Shown here piece by piece: positions 11,444-22,607 of a stretch of 64,000 nucleotides of DNA. Numbering within the stretch: the first letter of the stretch is position 1; each line of letters begins with the position of its first letter. Position numbers and translations under genes: made by a program. Location: positions 434,001 to 498,000 of the forward strand of contig QXEO01001592.1 in NCBI GenBank assembly GCA_007115705.1. Reading direction: 5' to 3'. The notes under the pieces were generated by a model. The model made no database searches, had not been told where the DNA came from, and saw nothing but the letters and a program-made list of their open reading frames with translations. The DNA comes from Dactylis glomerata. Taxonomy: Eukaryota > Streptophyta > Magnoliopsida > Poales > Poaceae.

Positions 11444-12103
11444 CATAACCACGTGCTATTTTACGGGTGACCGTGCCTCCGGTCGAAAATGCAATCGGTA
11501 CTGTCAGAATGGAAGGGAGAAGAGTAGACGGAGAAGCACCGACGCCCGCCGGAGAAGATGAAGAAGTGAAGTGCCGCCGGTGATCTCGAGGCTCGCTCCG
11601 CCCCCGCCTCCACCACCGGCCGGACCGCCTGCCTCCGCCGCCCGCGACCGGCTCGCCGCACCGCCCTCTCCAACCTCGACCTCCGCCGGTCCACCGCCGC
11701 CCCCGACATCTCCTCTAAGCCCCCCAGCGCCTGTTTACCTCCTCGTCGCCGGCGAACCCCACCCCCACACCCCTAAGTTCCATGGCTCGCCCACGGCTCG
11801 CTCCATTCGAGACGACGTCTTCTCCACCGCTGCTCCCTGGCGATCGCATCGGCGTCGCTGGCGCCGTCTCGTGTGGTCGGGTACTGGCGGTGGTTGCAGA
11901 GGTGAGGAAAGAGAGCTGCCATGGCGTTCGGGAGAGAGAACGGGGAGGAAGAAGAAGAGCAAAAAGGTAAGGTAGTGCGGGGGAATTGGTCAGGAAAGGG
12001 TTAGCACTAATTGAGGTGGAGCCCACATAAGAATCAGCACGTGTTCCGCGCTTTGACCGTGCATGCGGTCACCCGGAAAGGAGCTTCCCTGCATAACCAC
12101 GTG
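11444..12103. mobile_element. Mutator-like (possible Pack-MULE) element with flanking direct repeats
   Basis: The 12-bp direct repeat CATAACCACGTG occurs at 11444-11455 and 12092-12103. Just inside, CGGGTGACCGTGCCTCCGGTC (about 11464-11484) is inverted and imperfectly repeated near 12050-12076. The 12-bp flank would fit a 9-bp Mutator duplication with chance extension. The core (about 11570-11900) is strongly GC-rich and encodes proline-rich frames on one strand and basic frames on the other, resembling a captured exon without a recognisable domain. No transposase is present. Confidence 0.55.
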
Positions 12104-12640
12104 GGTGGGTCTATGGACTTGCAGTAAATAAAGATACAAGAGCAATACAGTCCCGAATTATTGTGTGGTGGATGTTTGACCGGTAAGGCCCGGCACCGTT
12201 AGAATTGCATTTTCGAGTACCCCTACGGTACGGGAAAACTAATTCGTCAATACAACAGCTACGCAGTGGGCTTCTTCCTCCGTGTATTCCCGTTGCACCC
12301 ACCGTTCTGGTGCCGCTGCCCAAGGTGGCGGTGGTCTTCGCGAGGACGACGGCGACAAACTTCCTTGGTGGCCGCAGTGGCTTGTTTGTCCGCTCCAGTA
12401 GAAAAGCGCCCCTAAACTGGCCCCGGTGCTTCCAGCCAAGCAATCCGAACTCTCCACTGAGGCTGCCAGTGCCAGAGCACCGATGTCCCACGGAACAACA
12501 GAGCGAGCCTGTCCCCGTGCATCGGAGGCTGATGGGAGAACCGCCAGGGCTTGGACGAGAACAAGGGGAAGAAGGAAAATTCGAGTCTTCAATTGGAGTC
12601 CGAACCGGTCCTCAATTGAATCCCCATCTCCTCGATTATA
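12104..12640. promoter_or_regulatory. Upstream region of the F-box gene
   Basis: This is the spacer between the Mutator-like element and the F-box 5' UTR. It has GC-rich parts with overlapping frames on both strands (12111-12721) but no recognisable protein. The promoter must lie here, but no convincing TATA box could be fixed; an AT-rich word (GATTATAAG) near 12633 is the nearest candidate. The Mutator-like insertion ends about 550 bp upstream of the untranslated exon. Confidence 0.35.
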
Positions 12641-12649
12641 AGTAAAATT

Positions 12650-13224
12650 CGAGTCTTTCCGTGGCCGAGCCGCCGTAGCCCCAGCGTCGCCAATCCTCCA
12701 AGCTAAAGAACGGCTGCTCACAGGCAGGCGCCCTCCATCTCCCCTCCTGCGGATTCGCTTGGTAAGGAAGCCCTACCTTGCTCCGATCTGCTCTTCACTT
12801 TGCTGTGTCAGGCTCAGACAGATCTCGTTTTGATCCCAGACAGATCTGTCTTGCTCAAGGTCGATCTGACTGACCCCTTCAATTACTGTTGTTACATATG
12901 GTGCGGGGGCATCTTCAAATGTATTTATGTATGCTGCCCTAATTTTTTTGCTATCCTTTTATTATATATAAGAGTTTGTCATTTTTTTCGATGGGAAATT
13001 GTGAACTTAGTTGATTTTGCCTGTTCGTTTCAAAAAACACAACTAAAACGATACAAATAGGTATTGTCCAAGATGCGGGCAGTCCTGCAGTGTGTTTTGG
13101 TACCTGTTGCCCTCAGCTAATAGTTCTGATAGCAGTCCAGTTTATTATTCGAACAAAAAATGAGGTTAATTAAGTCCAGCCTATGAAGGTTCACTGTACT
13201 AACACCCAAACTATTTCACCTCAG
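12650..13224 (+). other. 5'-UTR exon and intron of the F-box gene at 13251
   Basis: The leader resembles the block upstream of the minus-strand F-box gene at the right edge: GTCGCCAATCCTCCA near 12685 matches TTCGCCAATCCTCCA there, followed by a similar CT-rich stretch. The exon appears to end at 12761 before the donor GTAAGG. The intron runs to the acceptor TTTCACCTCAG, with exon 2 starting at 13225, 26 bases before the ATG. The transcription start is not defined. Confidence 0.6.
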
Positions 13225-13250
13225 ATCATTTTGCTGAATTAGTACTGTCG

Positions 13251-14699
13251 ATGGATGCAGCGGACGTCGGGGGTGACATGATGGGTGGTAGCAGCAAGAG
13301 GAAGAGTGCCACACTATCCTGTGGCGAGGCTGCAAAGATGATGGTGGAGGTGTTCCAAAGCAACAAGAGGAAGAAGCCCGTTGTATCTGTTTGCACGCTG
13401 TTGCTTCCCCACGACATGATGTTGGAGGTTCTACTTCGACTCCCTGTCAAATCAATTCTCCGTTTCCGAGCCGTCTGCCGCTCTTGGGCTGCACTCTTCT
13501 CCTCCAAGGATTTCTGCAGCCTCCACATGGCGACCACTAAGATCGTGCCAGCATCACCAAAGCTACTGGTGGTCTCGCCCACATCAAGATTGGACTCCAG
13601 CGCAGTGTACTCATACTCGCCGTCAAGCCACAGAGATGATTTACTCTTCACCTTTGACTCTGCCCACCACAACGCCATACAAGTGGTGACACCCTCACCA
13701 TGCTGTGGACTCACCCTTCTATTTGATGCTGCTGCACGAGCTTACTATGTTTGCAATGCTGCCATACGGGCAATTACGTGTCTGCCACCTTACCGCTATC
13801 CTGCACGCGATTACACTGCTGGACTGGGATTTGATGACCAGACAAGGGAATACAAGGTAGTGAGGTTGATTAATGGGTATAACCATGAAAAGGAGGCGGT
13901 CATGTGTGATGTGTACACACCGGGAACTGATTGTTGGAGGCCCGCGGCTGGTTGTGTACCCTTCAGGTTGTTACAGTTTGTGATTTCCGCAGTTAATCAT
14001 TCAGTGCTGGAGAAAATACCACCTGTGTTTGCCAATGGATTCCTGCACTGGTTGATCTGTCCTACTTTTACCCTCAGAAGGCCAAGAGCTGCTATCATAT
14101 TGTTTTCTGTTGCGGAAGAGACCTTTGGTTCCGTCCGTTCGCCTCCATTTTGGGGACCGAGAGAGAACAACCGCCCCTGGTCCGAGTCGGAAGGGGAGCA
14201 CCTGGTTTTGATGGATAACCAGGTGTGTATTGTCCGGAACCTTCGCAACGGAACCCCTTATGGAAGTGCCCTGGAGATTTGGGGACTACTGGATTATGGC
14301 TCTGGTGATTGGTCGCTGAATCATCGGATCGATTTGGTCGGGCACATCCGAAGAGAATTAAGTGACCCACAGGTTGTGAGGGTTATTGGTTCTGTTGGAA
14401 ATTGCAGGTCGGTGAAGAAGATTGTGATTGCTACTAGCAAGCACTGGGTTTATGAAAAGTTTCAGAAAAAGGTTTACACCTATGACCCTAGTTGTCAAGT
14501 TCTACAGTGCATTCGTTCGGTCACCGAGACAAACACCTCTGCCTTACACTTCATCCCTGGTTCAAGATTCAGCTTATTTGAAGAGAGCCTTGCTCCGGTG
14601 CATAAACCAGATGAAGACCTTGCCCTGGCTAAGGCAACTATAAAGAAGCTACTACTCCAAATGAAATTAGCCATGCTGCCCATGTTTCAGTGTCAGTGA
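13251..14699 (+). CDS. F-box protein with F-box-associated (FBA) domain
   Basis: This is an intact 482-residue protein. Residues about 51-93 form a canonical F-box (LLPHDMMLEVLLRLPVKSIL, then RFRAVCRSWAALFSSKDFC), which binds SKP1 in SCF ubiquitin ligases. Residues about 150-400 resemble the plant F-box-associated interaction domain (AYYVCNAAIRAITCLPPYRY; GLGFDDQTREYKVVRLI; FANGFLHWLI), expected to bind a substrate. The length fits plant F-box/FBA proteins. The 26-base leader after a good splice acceptor supports this start. The N-terminal 50 residues are basic and low in complexity, common in the family. AATAAA at 14712-14717 follows the stop. Three paralogues lie in the window (25.3, 59.4 and 61.9 kb); this one and 61.9 kb look intact. 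The substrate cannot be inferred. Confidence 0.9.
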   Translation: MDAADVGGDMMGGSSKRKSATLSCGEAAKMMVEVFQSNKRKKPVVSVCTLLLPHDMMLEVLLRLPVKSILRFRAVCRSWAALFSSKDFCSLHMATTKIVPASPKLLVVSPTSRLDSSAVYSYSPSSHRDDLLFTFDSAHHNAIQVVTPSPCCGLTLLFDAAARAYYVCNAAIRAITCLPPYRYPARDYTAGLGFDDQTREYKVVRLINGYNHEKEAVMCDVYTPGTDCWRPAAGCVPFRLLQFVISAVNHSVLEKIPPVFANGFLHWLICPTFTLRRPRAAIILFSVAEETFGSVRSPPFWGPRENNRPWSESEGEHLVLMDNQVCIVRNLRNGTPYGSALEIWGLLDYGSGDWSLNHRIDLVGHIRRELSDPQVVRVIGSVGNCRSVKKIVIATSKHWVYEKFQKKVYTYDPSCQVLQCIRSVTETNTSALHFIPGSRFSLFEESLAPVHKPDEDLALAKATIKKLLLQMKLAMLPMFQCQ

Positions 14700-15721
14700 A
14701 AACTGAGTGTAAATAAAAGTATTCTTCGAATTTCAGTTTGTTCTTCCGGAAAAAAATGGTAAAAGTATAGGTATGTCTTTTGCATGGTGTTGCTGAATAT
14801 TTTGTTTGGCTCATTCAGGATTCAAACGTGGACTGAAGGGGGAAGAGTCCCTCCTTTACCTGCCCGTTGTTAGAAAGGATTCAGATATTGAGTTATAATA
14901 TTATTTCGAAATAAAATCTAGACATTATGTTCTGGAGCATGATCTTAAACTGTCTACAGTTTGCATTTTGGCTGAGAACTATTGGTGGCCGAAGATGTAC
15001 ATGAATAAATTGGCATGTTCTGTGTATGCTACTCTGATAAAAACACGGCTCGGCTCTAATTCTCAAGGAATAAGGTAAAATTGAAGTTATGTCTTCTGCT
15101 GATGCTATGACACCTGCAATGCATTTTGTCGAAAAAAAATTCATAATTAGGTAGATGAAAACAGCAAATTAAACAGCTGTTACATATTGCAAGGTATCAA
15201 AGCTTTGAAAATATCAAAATAATTTCCATCAGGAATTTCATTCAAAATCTATGTACTGAAGTATACATCTCTTGAGTTTATGTATATAGTTGCTGTGAGA
15301 CCGGTCTTGTGGAAAGAAAAGATAATCGTGCTCAATTGCATCAGGTCAGTGGCATCTATGGGTTGTCTGGTTGGGCTTAAATTTGACTTTTGGCTTATAC
15401 TATTATGTATTCATGTATCAATTTCGAGACCAAAGCCAAAAGCACCTATGTTAGGTGCTTGTGGCTTATAAGCCAAAACCCAAAAGCCGCAAATATCTTT
15501 ATTTGGATTAGAAATTTAATATACAAAGCAAATGATTTGAACTGTGTTTTTCTGTTGATGTTGGATACAAGATTATGCACAATCTTAACATTCGTGTTCA
15601 CGGAAGAGGCACTCGTCTCTGTTGTTTCGCATGTCGAATCCTTTAGTTATTAAAAAAGGCTGACATTCAAAAGGACAAATAATATATTGTACCAGGAGTA
15701 TCCGTCTCCTATCAATCTATA
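14700..15721. other. 3' flank of F-box gene and intergenic DNA
   Basis: The stretch is AT-rich with no gene. It contains a putative polyadenylation signal at 14712. Near 15355-15490 there is a small foldback: TTTTGGCTTATA near 15388 is inverted near 15464, with an inner hairpin GCACCTATGTTAGGTGC. The foldback looks like a short MITE, but its exact ends and duplication are not clear. Confidence 0.45.
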
Positions 15722-16000
15722 TCTATACCTAATAATAAAGGGAGGAGTGTTTCTCTCTCCGTCCATTGCGTTTCCATGGTTTTGTCCGTTTTTTTTGTGC
15801 GTTGCTTGGTCCGTTTTCTTCGTACTACCTGCTTGGTCCGTCGTATGTCTCCACGTCGGATTGCCTCCCGTCCTAGAAAACAACTTTGGGTCGATTGGGT
15901 ATAGGCTTTCGTAGCGGGAGCGTTTCTACTTTCCATATGTACCCATGGTTCCCTATATATCCACACTAGATCGACGAGATACGTCACATCGACGAGACGT
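15722..16000 (+). mobile_element. Candidate Helitron 5' terminus
   Basis: The sequence A then TCTATACCTAATAATAAAGG at 15722 fits grass Helitron 5' ends. The following stretch repeats the words TTGTCCG and TTGGTCCG, as seen in several such elements. I found no matching hairpin-CTAG end nearby. The only downstream candidate is at 25249, which better fits the Helitron ends at 22811 and 23114. Only the 5' end is supported. Confidence 0.4.
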
Positions 16001-16277
16001 GATTCCCTCTAGTTCCGATGAGACGCGTCACATCGACGAGACGAGATTGAGGACACAATGTCGACTAGGACCCAAAAATCAATGGTGAAGGACACAGTGT
16101 TTTACATTTCGTTTTGGGAAAAAATATCGTCACTAGCCGAGATTCGCAAATTCTGCGAAATTAACGAAATTTTGAAGAAAAAAATCAAAAAATTGATCAA
16201 ATTTGAAGTCTGGAAATTATATTCATTTAGCAAAATTCAAAGTGCACCAGCGCACTCAGCCACTTCACTAGTGCTAA

Positions 16278-16425
16278 GGGCCCGTTCGGAACCTCTCCTC
16301 TCCACTCCGCGCAGGAAATTCTAAGCGAGCGCGCGGAGCTCAGTTTTACCAACTCCTCTAATTTGTTGTCGCTCCGTCCGCTCTGGGAGCGCGGCCTGCA
16401 GAGCAGAGAGGATCCGAACGCATCC
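16278..16425. mobile_element. Tourist-like MITE (PIF/Harbinger), 148 bp
   Basis: The terminal inverted repeat GGGCCCGTTCGGAAC at the left matches the complement of the right end (GATCCGAACGCATCC). Both sides carry the 3-bp duplication TAA (16275-16277 and 16426-16428), as expected for Tourist elements. There is no coding capacity. Confidence 0.75.
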
Positions 16426-16428
16426 TAA

Positions 16429-16828
16429 GTCATGTCATGCAGTTGATGTTTTGCTTTTTATAAAGGACAAGGGTTTGAGATATTTTTAATTCATTCAAAA
16501 AAATTGGATGAAATTATATTTTCTGCCCCTAGACGAGATTCATAAATTTTGCGAAATTATTCAAAAAATTTGATGAAATTTCCCCCCCTAAAAGGACGTC
16601 ACACATGCCGATCGCCAGATGTCTATGACTCCCTGGAAGGATGAAGGGTCTCAAGGAGTCGCCCCAGCCGAGATCCGTCATCAACCAAGAGCAGGATGAG
16701 CTTGTCTCCGGCGAAGAGAGAGGCAAGGGGCGGGAGCATGTGATGCCGAGAAGAGAGAGAGTGGCAGGCGAGGGAAAGCGAAGAGATAGAGCTGGTGGCG
16801 GTGAAGACTGTTTGGGGCCAAGAAGAGA
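16429..16828. other. Intergenic, no gene recognised
   Basis: AT-rich to 16.57 kb, then a purine-rich stretch with short open frames (16641-16889 on plus) but no recognised domain. It runs into a possible hAT end at about 16833. Confidence 0.4.
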
Positions 16829-17019
16829 AGAGGTGGATCCCAGGGAGGGGCGAGCAGTACTACGTTACCAAAAAGTGGTATTGATGTAAATTTTTGTTTA
16901 TTTCTGGGTGCTTCAAATTAGTATGTACAATACTACCTAGTGTCTATTTCTGATGCGTGCTCCCGCTCAGTAGGTGCATCTTGTGATGTGTTTGACGTAC
17001 TGTGTTATCTGGCCCTCAT

Positions 17020-18480
17020 GATTGGACAAAAAAAATGTTAAAAAAGGTTGTGGAACAAAATTGTAATGTACCCTTAGAAAATAAAAAGCACCTAAGAACC
17101 GCGGGGAACAAAAAAATACATCGAAGAACAAAAGTAGTTGAGCCAAATTTATAGAGTATGTAGAACAAAACTTTTTCACAGAAACAATTATAAGCGCATT
17201 ACCAAAAATTAAAATATCAGGGAATAAAATCAAATATCTAGGAACAAAAATATTTGTGGAGCTACACTTGAATAGGATATGAAACAAATCTTTCTAAATT
17301 TAAAAAATATAAAGTAGGAAACAAAATAGTTATACACTGGGAACAAAAAGAACAGTTCAGGAACAAACAATTTGTGGAACTAATTTCCTAGAATAAAGAG
17401 GAACAAAAATGAAAATAATAGCGAACAAAAAATATCTAGGAACAAAAATATTTGTGGGGCTACTTTTAAATAATTATATAGTAGGGAACAAATAATTATA
17501 TAGTGGGGAACAAAAAGTAAAGTTTAGTAATAAATAATTTGTGGAACTAATTTTCTAGAATAAGAGGAACATAAATGAAAACAACATGGAACAAAACAAG
17601 TATCCATGGACAAAAAATATTCGTGGGGATAGTTTTAAATAGTTCGTGGAACTAATCTTTCTAAATTAAGGAATAAATAATTATACAACCTAGAACAAAT
17701 AATTATGTATTAGGGAACAAAAAATATTATAGTTCCCGATGAATAAATATTTGGACAAGAAGGAACTAAACAATAGCAACCATGGACCAAATCATGAAGT
17801 CAAGTCAAACTAATTCGAACAAAATTTAAGTTCACATTGAATAATGACAAGTAGAAACAAAATTTAGCAACCGTGGAGTCATACTGATTAGAACAACATT
17901 TTAGTTCCCGTGGAACAAAAAAAGGACAAGAAGGAACAAAACTTTAGCAACTGTGGAAAAAATTACGTGGATAAATGGAACCAAAAGTTAGCCACCATGA
18001 CCATGAAAAAAAATTAGTTTCTGTGGAACAAAATTTTGGACAAGCTGGAACAGAAAAATATGAGTTGTGAAACCAATAACGAGTACAAAAGGAACAAAAA
18101 GTTATCGGTCATAGAAAAAATCACAAGTATAAAAGTTACAAAAGTTTAGACCTAGCAAAAACGTTTATACACATACAGAACAAAATCACAACAATTACAA
18201 AAGAACATGATTTTGTACAAGTGGAGAAAAAATTACCACTCATAAAAAATAACCATAGGAAACTATATGAAGGAAGAAAAATAATAAAAAGAAATGAATA
18301 AAAACATGGATAACAAGATTAAAAATAATATAAAACATGATGGAAAAAAATAAAATCAAAAGGAAAGAAGAAAGAAGAAAAAAGAAAAAAGAAAGAGGAA
18401 CAAACTTGCCAACGGGAAAAAAGGAAACGGAAACATATGCTCATCAACTAACACTAGCGATAAAGAAGAAAAAAAGAAGC
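17020..18480. repeat. AT-rich block with dispersed GGAACAAAA motifs
   Basis: Dozens of copies of (G)GAACAAAA recur at irregular spacing of about 20-60 bp, all in this orientation, in sequence otherwise without genes. The end near 18.36-18.47 kb is polypurine. A block with the same motif in the opposite orientation (TTTTGTTCC) occupies 27.2-29.09 kb. Such motif clusters are typical of transposon subterminal regions, but I do not recognise the superfamily. Confidence 0.6.
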
Positions 18481-18679
18481 ATCTCGCCTCGTTAAAAACG
18501 GAAGGAAGCCAGGATACTTACTGGACCAAGCCCACGACGGAACACTTAAGCGAAACAAAGCATCGGTAGCGCCCTCCTATGGTATGGTTCGCCCCCCAGT
18601 ACATGGGCTAGTTCTAAATTATTTGCTAATCCTAATTAAGTGTCTAGCTATTAGCAGAGATGAAAGCCTGATCTCTTCT

Positions 18680-19743
18680 AAGTCAAGGGTTTTTTTTTAG
18701 AGAAACATGGACTTTATTGATCACAAAATCATAATGTCATTACAAAGTATCTCGCGGATGCAATCCGGAGCAACCCCACGCCACACAGAACAAACAGAAA
18801 ACTCACTTAGTTTAGCTAAGCTATGAGCAGCACAATTTAAACCACGCTTAACATGATTAAAAGAGCAAGAAACAAAAGAAGCCGCCATCCTTCTGATGTC
18901 ATGTATCACTGGACCACACAAGGATCGATCCTCCTCTCGTGCTATCACCCGTTGAACAACTGAGAGGCAATCCGAACTGACAATTATATTTGAAAAGCCT
19001 TCATCTCTAGCGAAAGTGATCGCTCTGCGCATAGCAAGAGCTTCTGCAATTTCCGGCGTCACAACCTCCTCTCGTTGCTCGCTGCATGCAGCCAAGCATG
19101 TACCATTGTGGTCTCGAATCACGACGCCCATTCCCATTCGACGAGAGCTTGCGAAAATTGTTGCATCAACATTAACAGTAACCGTTCCTTCCGGCGGTGG
19201 TGACCATCTAAGGACTGAAGACGTGGTCTCACACCTGTGGATGGATGTTGGTTTGTACAGATGCATAGCAATCATCTGAATATATGCCAGTGCCTTTTTA
19301 GCCACAACTCGAGGATGCATTAGGGGTTCTCCTTCTCGAATTTTATTTCTCGCATCCCAAATATGCCACATCGTTACAACCATTACTGTGGCATCCATAG
19401 CTGAGCACCTCTCCAAGAAATCCATCAGCCAAGTACGTGTAGAAGTGAAAAACTTCCTTTGGAGTTGGATCGGATGTTCAGCAGAAATAACTTCCCAAAC
19501 CTCACGTGCAAACTGACACATCAAAATTGTATGTTCAATAGACTCATGGCGCCCGCAGAAAAAACAGTCTGATGATGCCGGAACGTGTCGGACCTGGAGC
19601 TGATGTCCAGAAGGCAGGCAATCATGTGCAAAACGCCATGCAGTGATCTTCATCTTACTAGGAGCCCTTGTCGACCATAATATTTTCCATAGTTCGGAGC
19701 ACATCAAAGAATGGATCTTCGTCAAGCATGGAAGTCAAGGGTT
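18680..19743 (-). mobile_element. 5'-truncated LINE (L1-type) insertion with 12-bp target duplication
   Basis: Read on the minus strand, the insertion ends in a poly(A) tail (poly-T at 18690-18698 on plus). It is flanked by the direct repeat AAGTCAAGGGTT at 18680-18691 and 19732-19743. The insert, about 1.04 kb, contains the last coding part of a LINE. The tail is preceded by TTTCTCT, similar to short poly(A) inserts at 30.48 kb and 61.58 kb. It sits inside the hAT-like relic. Confidence 0.85.
18721..19725 (-). pseudogene. LINE ORF2 C-terminus: zf-RVT and plant RNase H-like (RVT_3) domains
   Basis: A 334-residue open frame forms the C-terminal third of a plant non-LTR retrotransposon polyprotein. 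Residues about 10-90 resemble the zinc-binding reverse transcriptase region (WKILWSTRAPSKMKITAWRF; CFFCGRHESIEHTILMC). Residues about 185-310 form the RNase H-like fold (VNVDATIF; GMGVVIRDHNGTCLAA; AEALAMRRAITFARDEG; SDCLSVVQRV; HSLAKLSE). The reverse transcriptase and endonuclease domains are missing through 5' truncation at insertion, so it cannot be autonomous. The frame itself is unbroken, suggesting recent arrival. Single-domain RVT_3 host genes exist, but the poly(A) and flanking duplication favour a retrotransposed fragment. Confidence 0.85.
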
Positions 19744-20217
19744 GTACGTGAATGACTGCCCAAGACCAAACCAGCTAGCCCGCCAATGGCATCGATGGCT
19801 ATACAGTACTTCTTTGCACATGTTGATAACAATTAACGATGTAGGATCTCAAGAAACTCTCTGTAAACCCTTCCGCTTACCCATCGCCGCCACGCTATGA
19901 CATAGGTGTATGTTCATCACGCTAGCGGATTTGTAGTGACCGGTGATAGTTGACGTGTGCTTGCCAGCGACGATCAGCCAATCTGCTAATGGTCCCCAAC
20001 TTCATGGTATGGTTCACGCCTAAGCTAACCCAATTCAAACGGAAAATTGCACAAACTGTCGGATAGGAGTATTCCTGAGCTGTAGATCGCATACTTCTTT
20101 TCTTACTAACATACGTAGAATTTTATGGTGTCAAGGATTAACCGAAAAATTAATTTAATATTTGTTATACTCCCTCTGTTTTGATTTAATCGACTCGACT
20201 ACATATGCATGCAATTC

Positions 20218-20266
20218 GTGGTACACCCTCCGTTCCCTCGCGTGGTACACCCTCCGTTCCCTCGCG
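20218..20266. repeat. 24-bp tandem duplication
   Basis: The unit GTGGTACACCCTCCGTTCCC plus CTCGC occurs twice in a row. The paralogous segment near 50.6 kb has a single copy, so the duplication arose after the two segments separated. Confidence 0.8.
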
Positions 20267-20270
20267 TTAA

Positions 20271-21097
20271 TGGAATCACGGAGTTCCAGGTATTAAAAAA
20301 ACCTTTTTAACTTTATTAGTAGGTATAGATACAATCACTGTTCGAAACTCTCTTTAAGAACGTATCACATATTCAGACTAAGCAAACCCGATATGATATT
20401 TCAGGACATAAGAATTGAACAACACCTAAAACTGCATGATGCCACTGGTCACATTGTTATGATAATTGAAAAATTGTTTTCTGAAGCACTCGGGTCAGAA
20501 TAATCTTACTACTATGAGCCATCAGATAACTATAGAAATCATAGTCACCAGGAGAAAAAAAGGAATCCAGTTGCAGAGACAAAATTATGATATCTTATCA
20601 ATGTCAGTCAGATGTACATACAAAAATGGTTCTATGAAGTTTTCATGTCTATAAAACTACTACTCTGCAAGAAGACATTAGGTGTCCAATGACCTGATGC
20701 CAATAAGCAATGTTATCTTTTCTTTTCACAAAACAGTCTCACAACAACTATATTTTTAAAGGTAAATAAACTCAAGGGATACTTCAATACCTAGATTTTG
20801 ATGAACTTCCTGATGAAAGATTTTTTTAACATTTTCAAAGCATAGGTACCTAGCAAAATGTTACATCACTTCTAGTTATTGTACCGTCTACCGATTTACG
20901 ATATTATTTTTCCTAAAAAGTGCATTGGAGATGTCATAGCATCAGCACGATACATTCTCTTACTTTAACATTTTTCCCTAAGAACTGAAAGTCAAAAAGT
21001 ACTTTTATCAGAGTAACTGAGTCTTCTAGTACACAACATGATGATCTCTTCATCTTCTTTTTCAGCTCCCAATAGTCCTTACACGGCATTATAGGAC
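20271..21097. other. Intergenic, no gene recognised
   Basis: AT-rich sequence with no open frame of note, no RNA gene and no clear repeats. Confidence 0.5.
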
Positions 21098-21102
21098 CAC
21101 TG

Positions 21103-21442
21103 TGTTGGGATTTGCCCACAGATCAATCACATGAAGCTAGATGAACACACGCAGAGACAAAATTTATCGCCAAGCATACGCACGCTCTGAAATTCTTCTC
21201 TTTATTATTGCTTTTCTCCGGTGTTATAAAACGTTGTCCTGCCGTGTGCACTTATATACACGCACAGGAACCAGACGACTGATCCAAATCCTAACCTAAT
21301 ACACCTCGGTTATTACTTGGGTGCTAACCAAACTAGCTAGCCCAACCTGACGCGAACACAACTTGCACGTATACGATACTCAACTTTCCTAAACTAACTT
21401 AACCGATCTAGACAAGGACTCATAAACAAGATTAGACTAACA
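21103..21442 (-). repeat. LTR (3' LTR by element orientation)
   Basis: A 340-bp long terminal repeat of the small Copia-like element. It aligns over its whole length with 22265-22607, ends TG/CA, and has the CACTG duplication on its outer side. Confidence 0.9.
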
Positions 21443-22248
21443 ATTTCTCTCTAATCTTGAATCTTGACCTTTGACCTTTCGTGCTTCCTCCGATCTCGAC
21501 TTATTGTAGATTCTGCGTCTTGTCTAGTTCTCGCTCCACGACAAGTTTAGTTGGCTCTCCCCAATTTTGACTTGGCGAATTTACGGAACAAATCAAGCAT
21601 GATCCGGACTACCCAGCCACGCTAGCAACCGTGGAACACACCGTCCACCCTAGCGCAATACATGCCGACTACCTCGTGGACTACACCATCCACTCCAGCC
21701 TCATGTAGAGACAGGTCCTCATTGAAGAGACTCACATTCACTGGTTTACCGCCCCCTCATACTTAAACTTGATCCTCTCGTCGAGACACATAGACGACCT
21801 GATCAAGGCACGCTTATAGCGTCTTCGTCCATGGTGATAACTCCATGGACAGTCCCTCAACGTTCACTTGCTTCAGCTGCAACGGATCCTCACAAAGACA
21901 AGCACTTGGACACAACGACGACTCGCGGACACGACGCCGACTCAACGTGCTAACTTGCACGCCCATGACTCCTTGACTCATACTCTCCCGGACAATGATC
22001 TTCATGAGACTTCCGGCACCGCACCTCGGCACCACCTCTCCCATCAGCGATCATCTATCACCGGCTTACCGATGACAACGCTCTGTCGCCCCTTCCATGT
22101 CGCTCCATCGAGCACGATCACCCGCCGCCTTGCAGACGACGGCGTACTCGCTATCTTCACCCGATCGCTCCATCGACCGACAATCGCCCGCCCCGAGGCG
22201 CTAGCACGGGTCGCCTCCCCGGGCAAGCGCAGCTTTAAATCTTCGACC

Positions 22249-22260
22249 TTGCTCTGATAC
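22249..22260 (-). other. Primer-binding site, initiator Met tRNA
   Basis: TGGTATCAGAGC on the minus strand, a few bases inside the right LTR. It is the standard primer site of many plant Copia elements and fixes the orientation of this insertion. Confidence 0.85.
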
Positions 22261-22264
22261 CAAT

Positions 22265-22607
22265 TGTTGGGATTTGCCCACAGATCAATCACATGAAGCT
22301 AGATGAACACACGCGGAGATAAAATTTATCGCCAAGCGTGCGTATTGCACGCTCTGAAATTCTTCTCTTTATTATTGCTTTTCTCCGGTGTTACAAACCG
22401 TTGTCCTGCCGTGCACTTATATACACGCACAGGAACCAGACGACCGATCCAAATCCTAACCTAATACACCTCGGTTATTACTTGGGTGCTAACCAAACTA
22501 GCTAGCCCAACCTGACGCGAACACAACTTGCACGTATACGATACTCAACTTTCCTAAACTAACTTAACCGATCTAGACAAGGACTCATAAACAAGATTAG
22601 ACTAACA
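22265..22607 (-). repeat. LTR (5' LTR by element orientation)
   Basis: A 343-bp long terminal repeat paired with 21103-21442. It is followed on the plus strand by the CACTG duplication at 22608-22612. Confidence 0.9.

Larger units (their letters stand above)
16829..20270 (+). mobile_element. Relic of a hAT-like element, paralogous to the one at 30048-50872
   Basis: Pieces align with the hAT-like element at 30.05 kb: GTGGATCCCAGGGAGGGG near 16834; CTATGGTATGGTTCGCCCCCC near 18577; and a long collinear match of 19790-20080 to 30233-30475. Finally 20155-20270 matches 50540-50640, on the far side of the nested retrotransposons in the other copy. Between these pieces lie the GGAACAAAA-rich block (16.9-18.5 kb) and a LINE (18.69-19.73 kb). 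The right terminal repeat is not recognisable and no duplication was found. It serves as the near-uninterrupted reference showing that 30.48-50.52 kb is inserted DNA in the other copy. Confidence 0.5.

Noticed and set aside
16829..18620. Left end of the hAT-like relic at 16829 treated as certain
   Set aside because: Only about 24 bp match and no 8-bp duplication could be paired, so it is annotated as a relic with low confidence.
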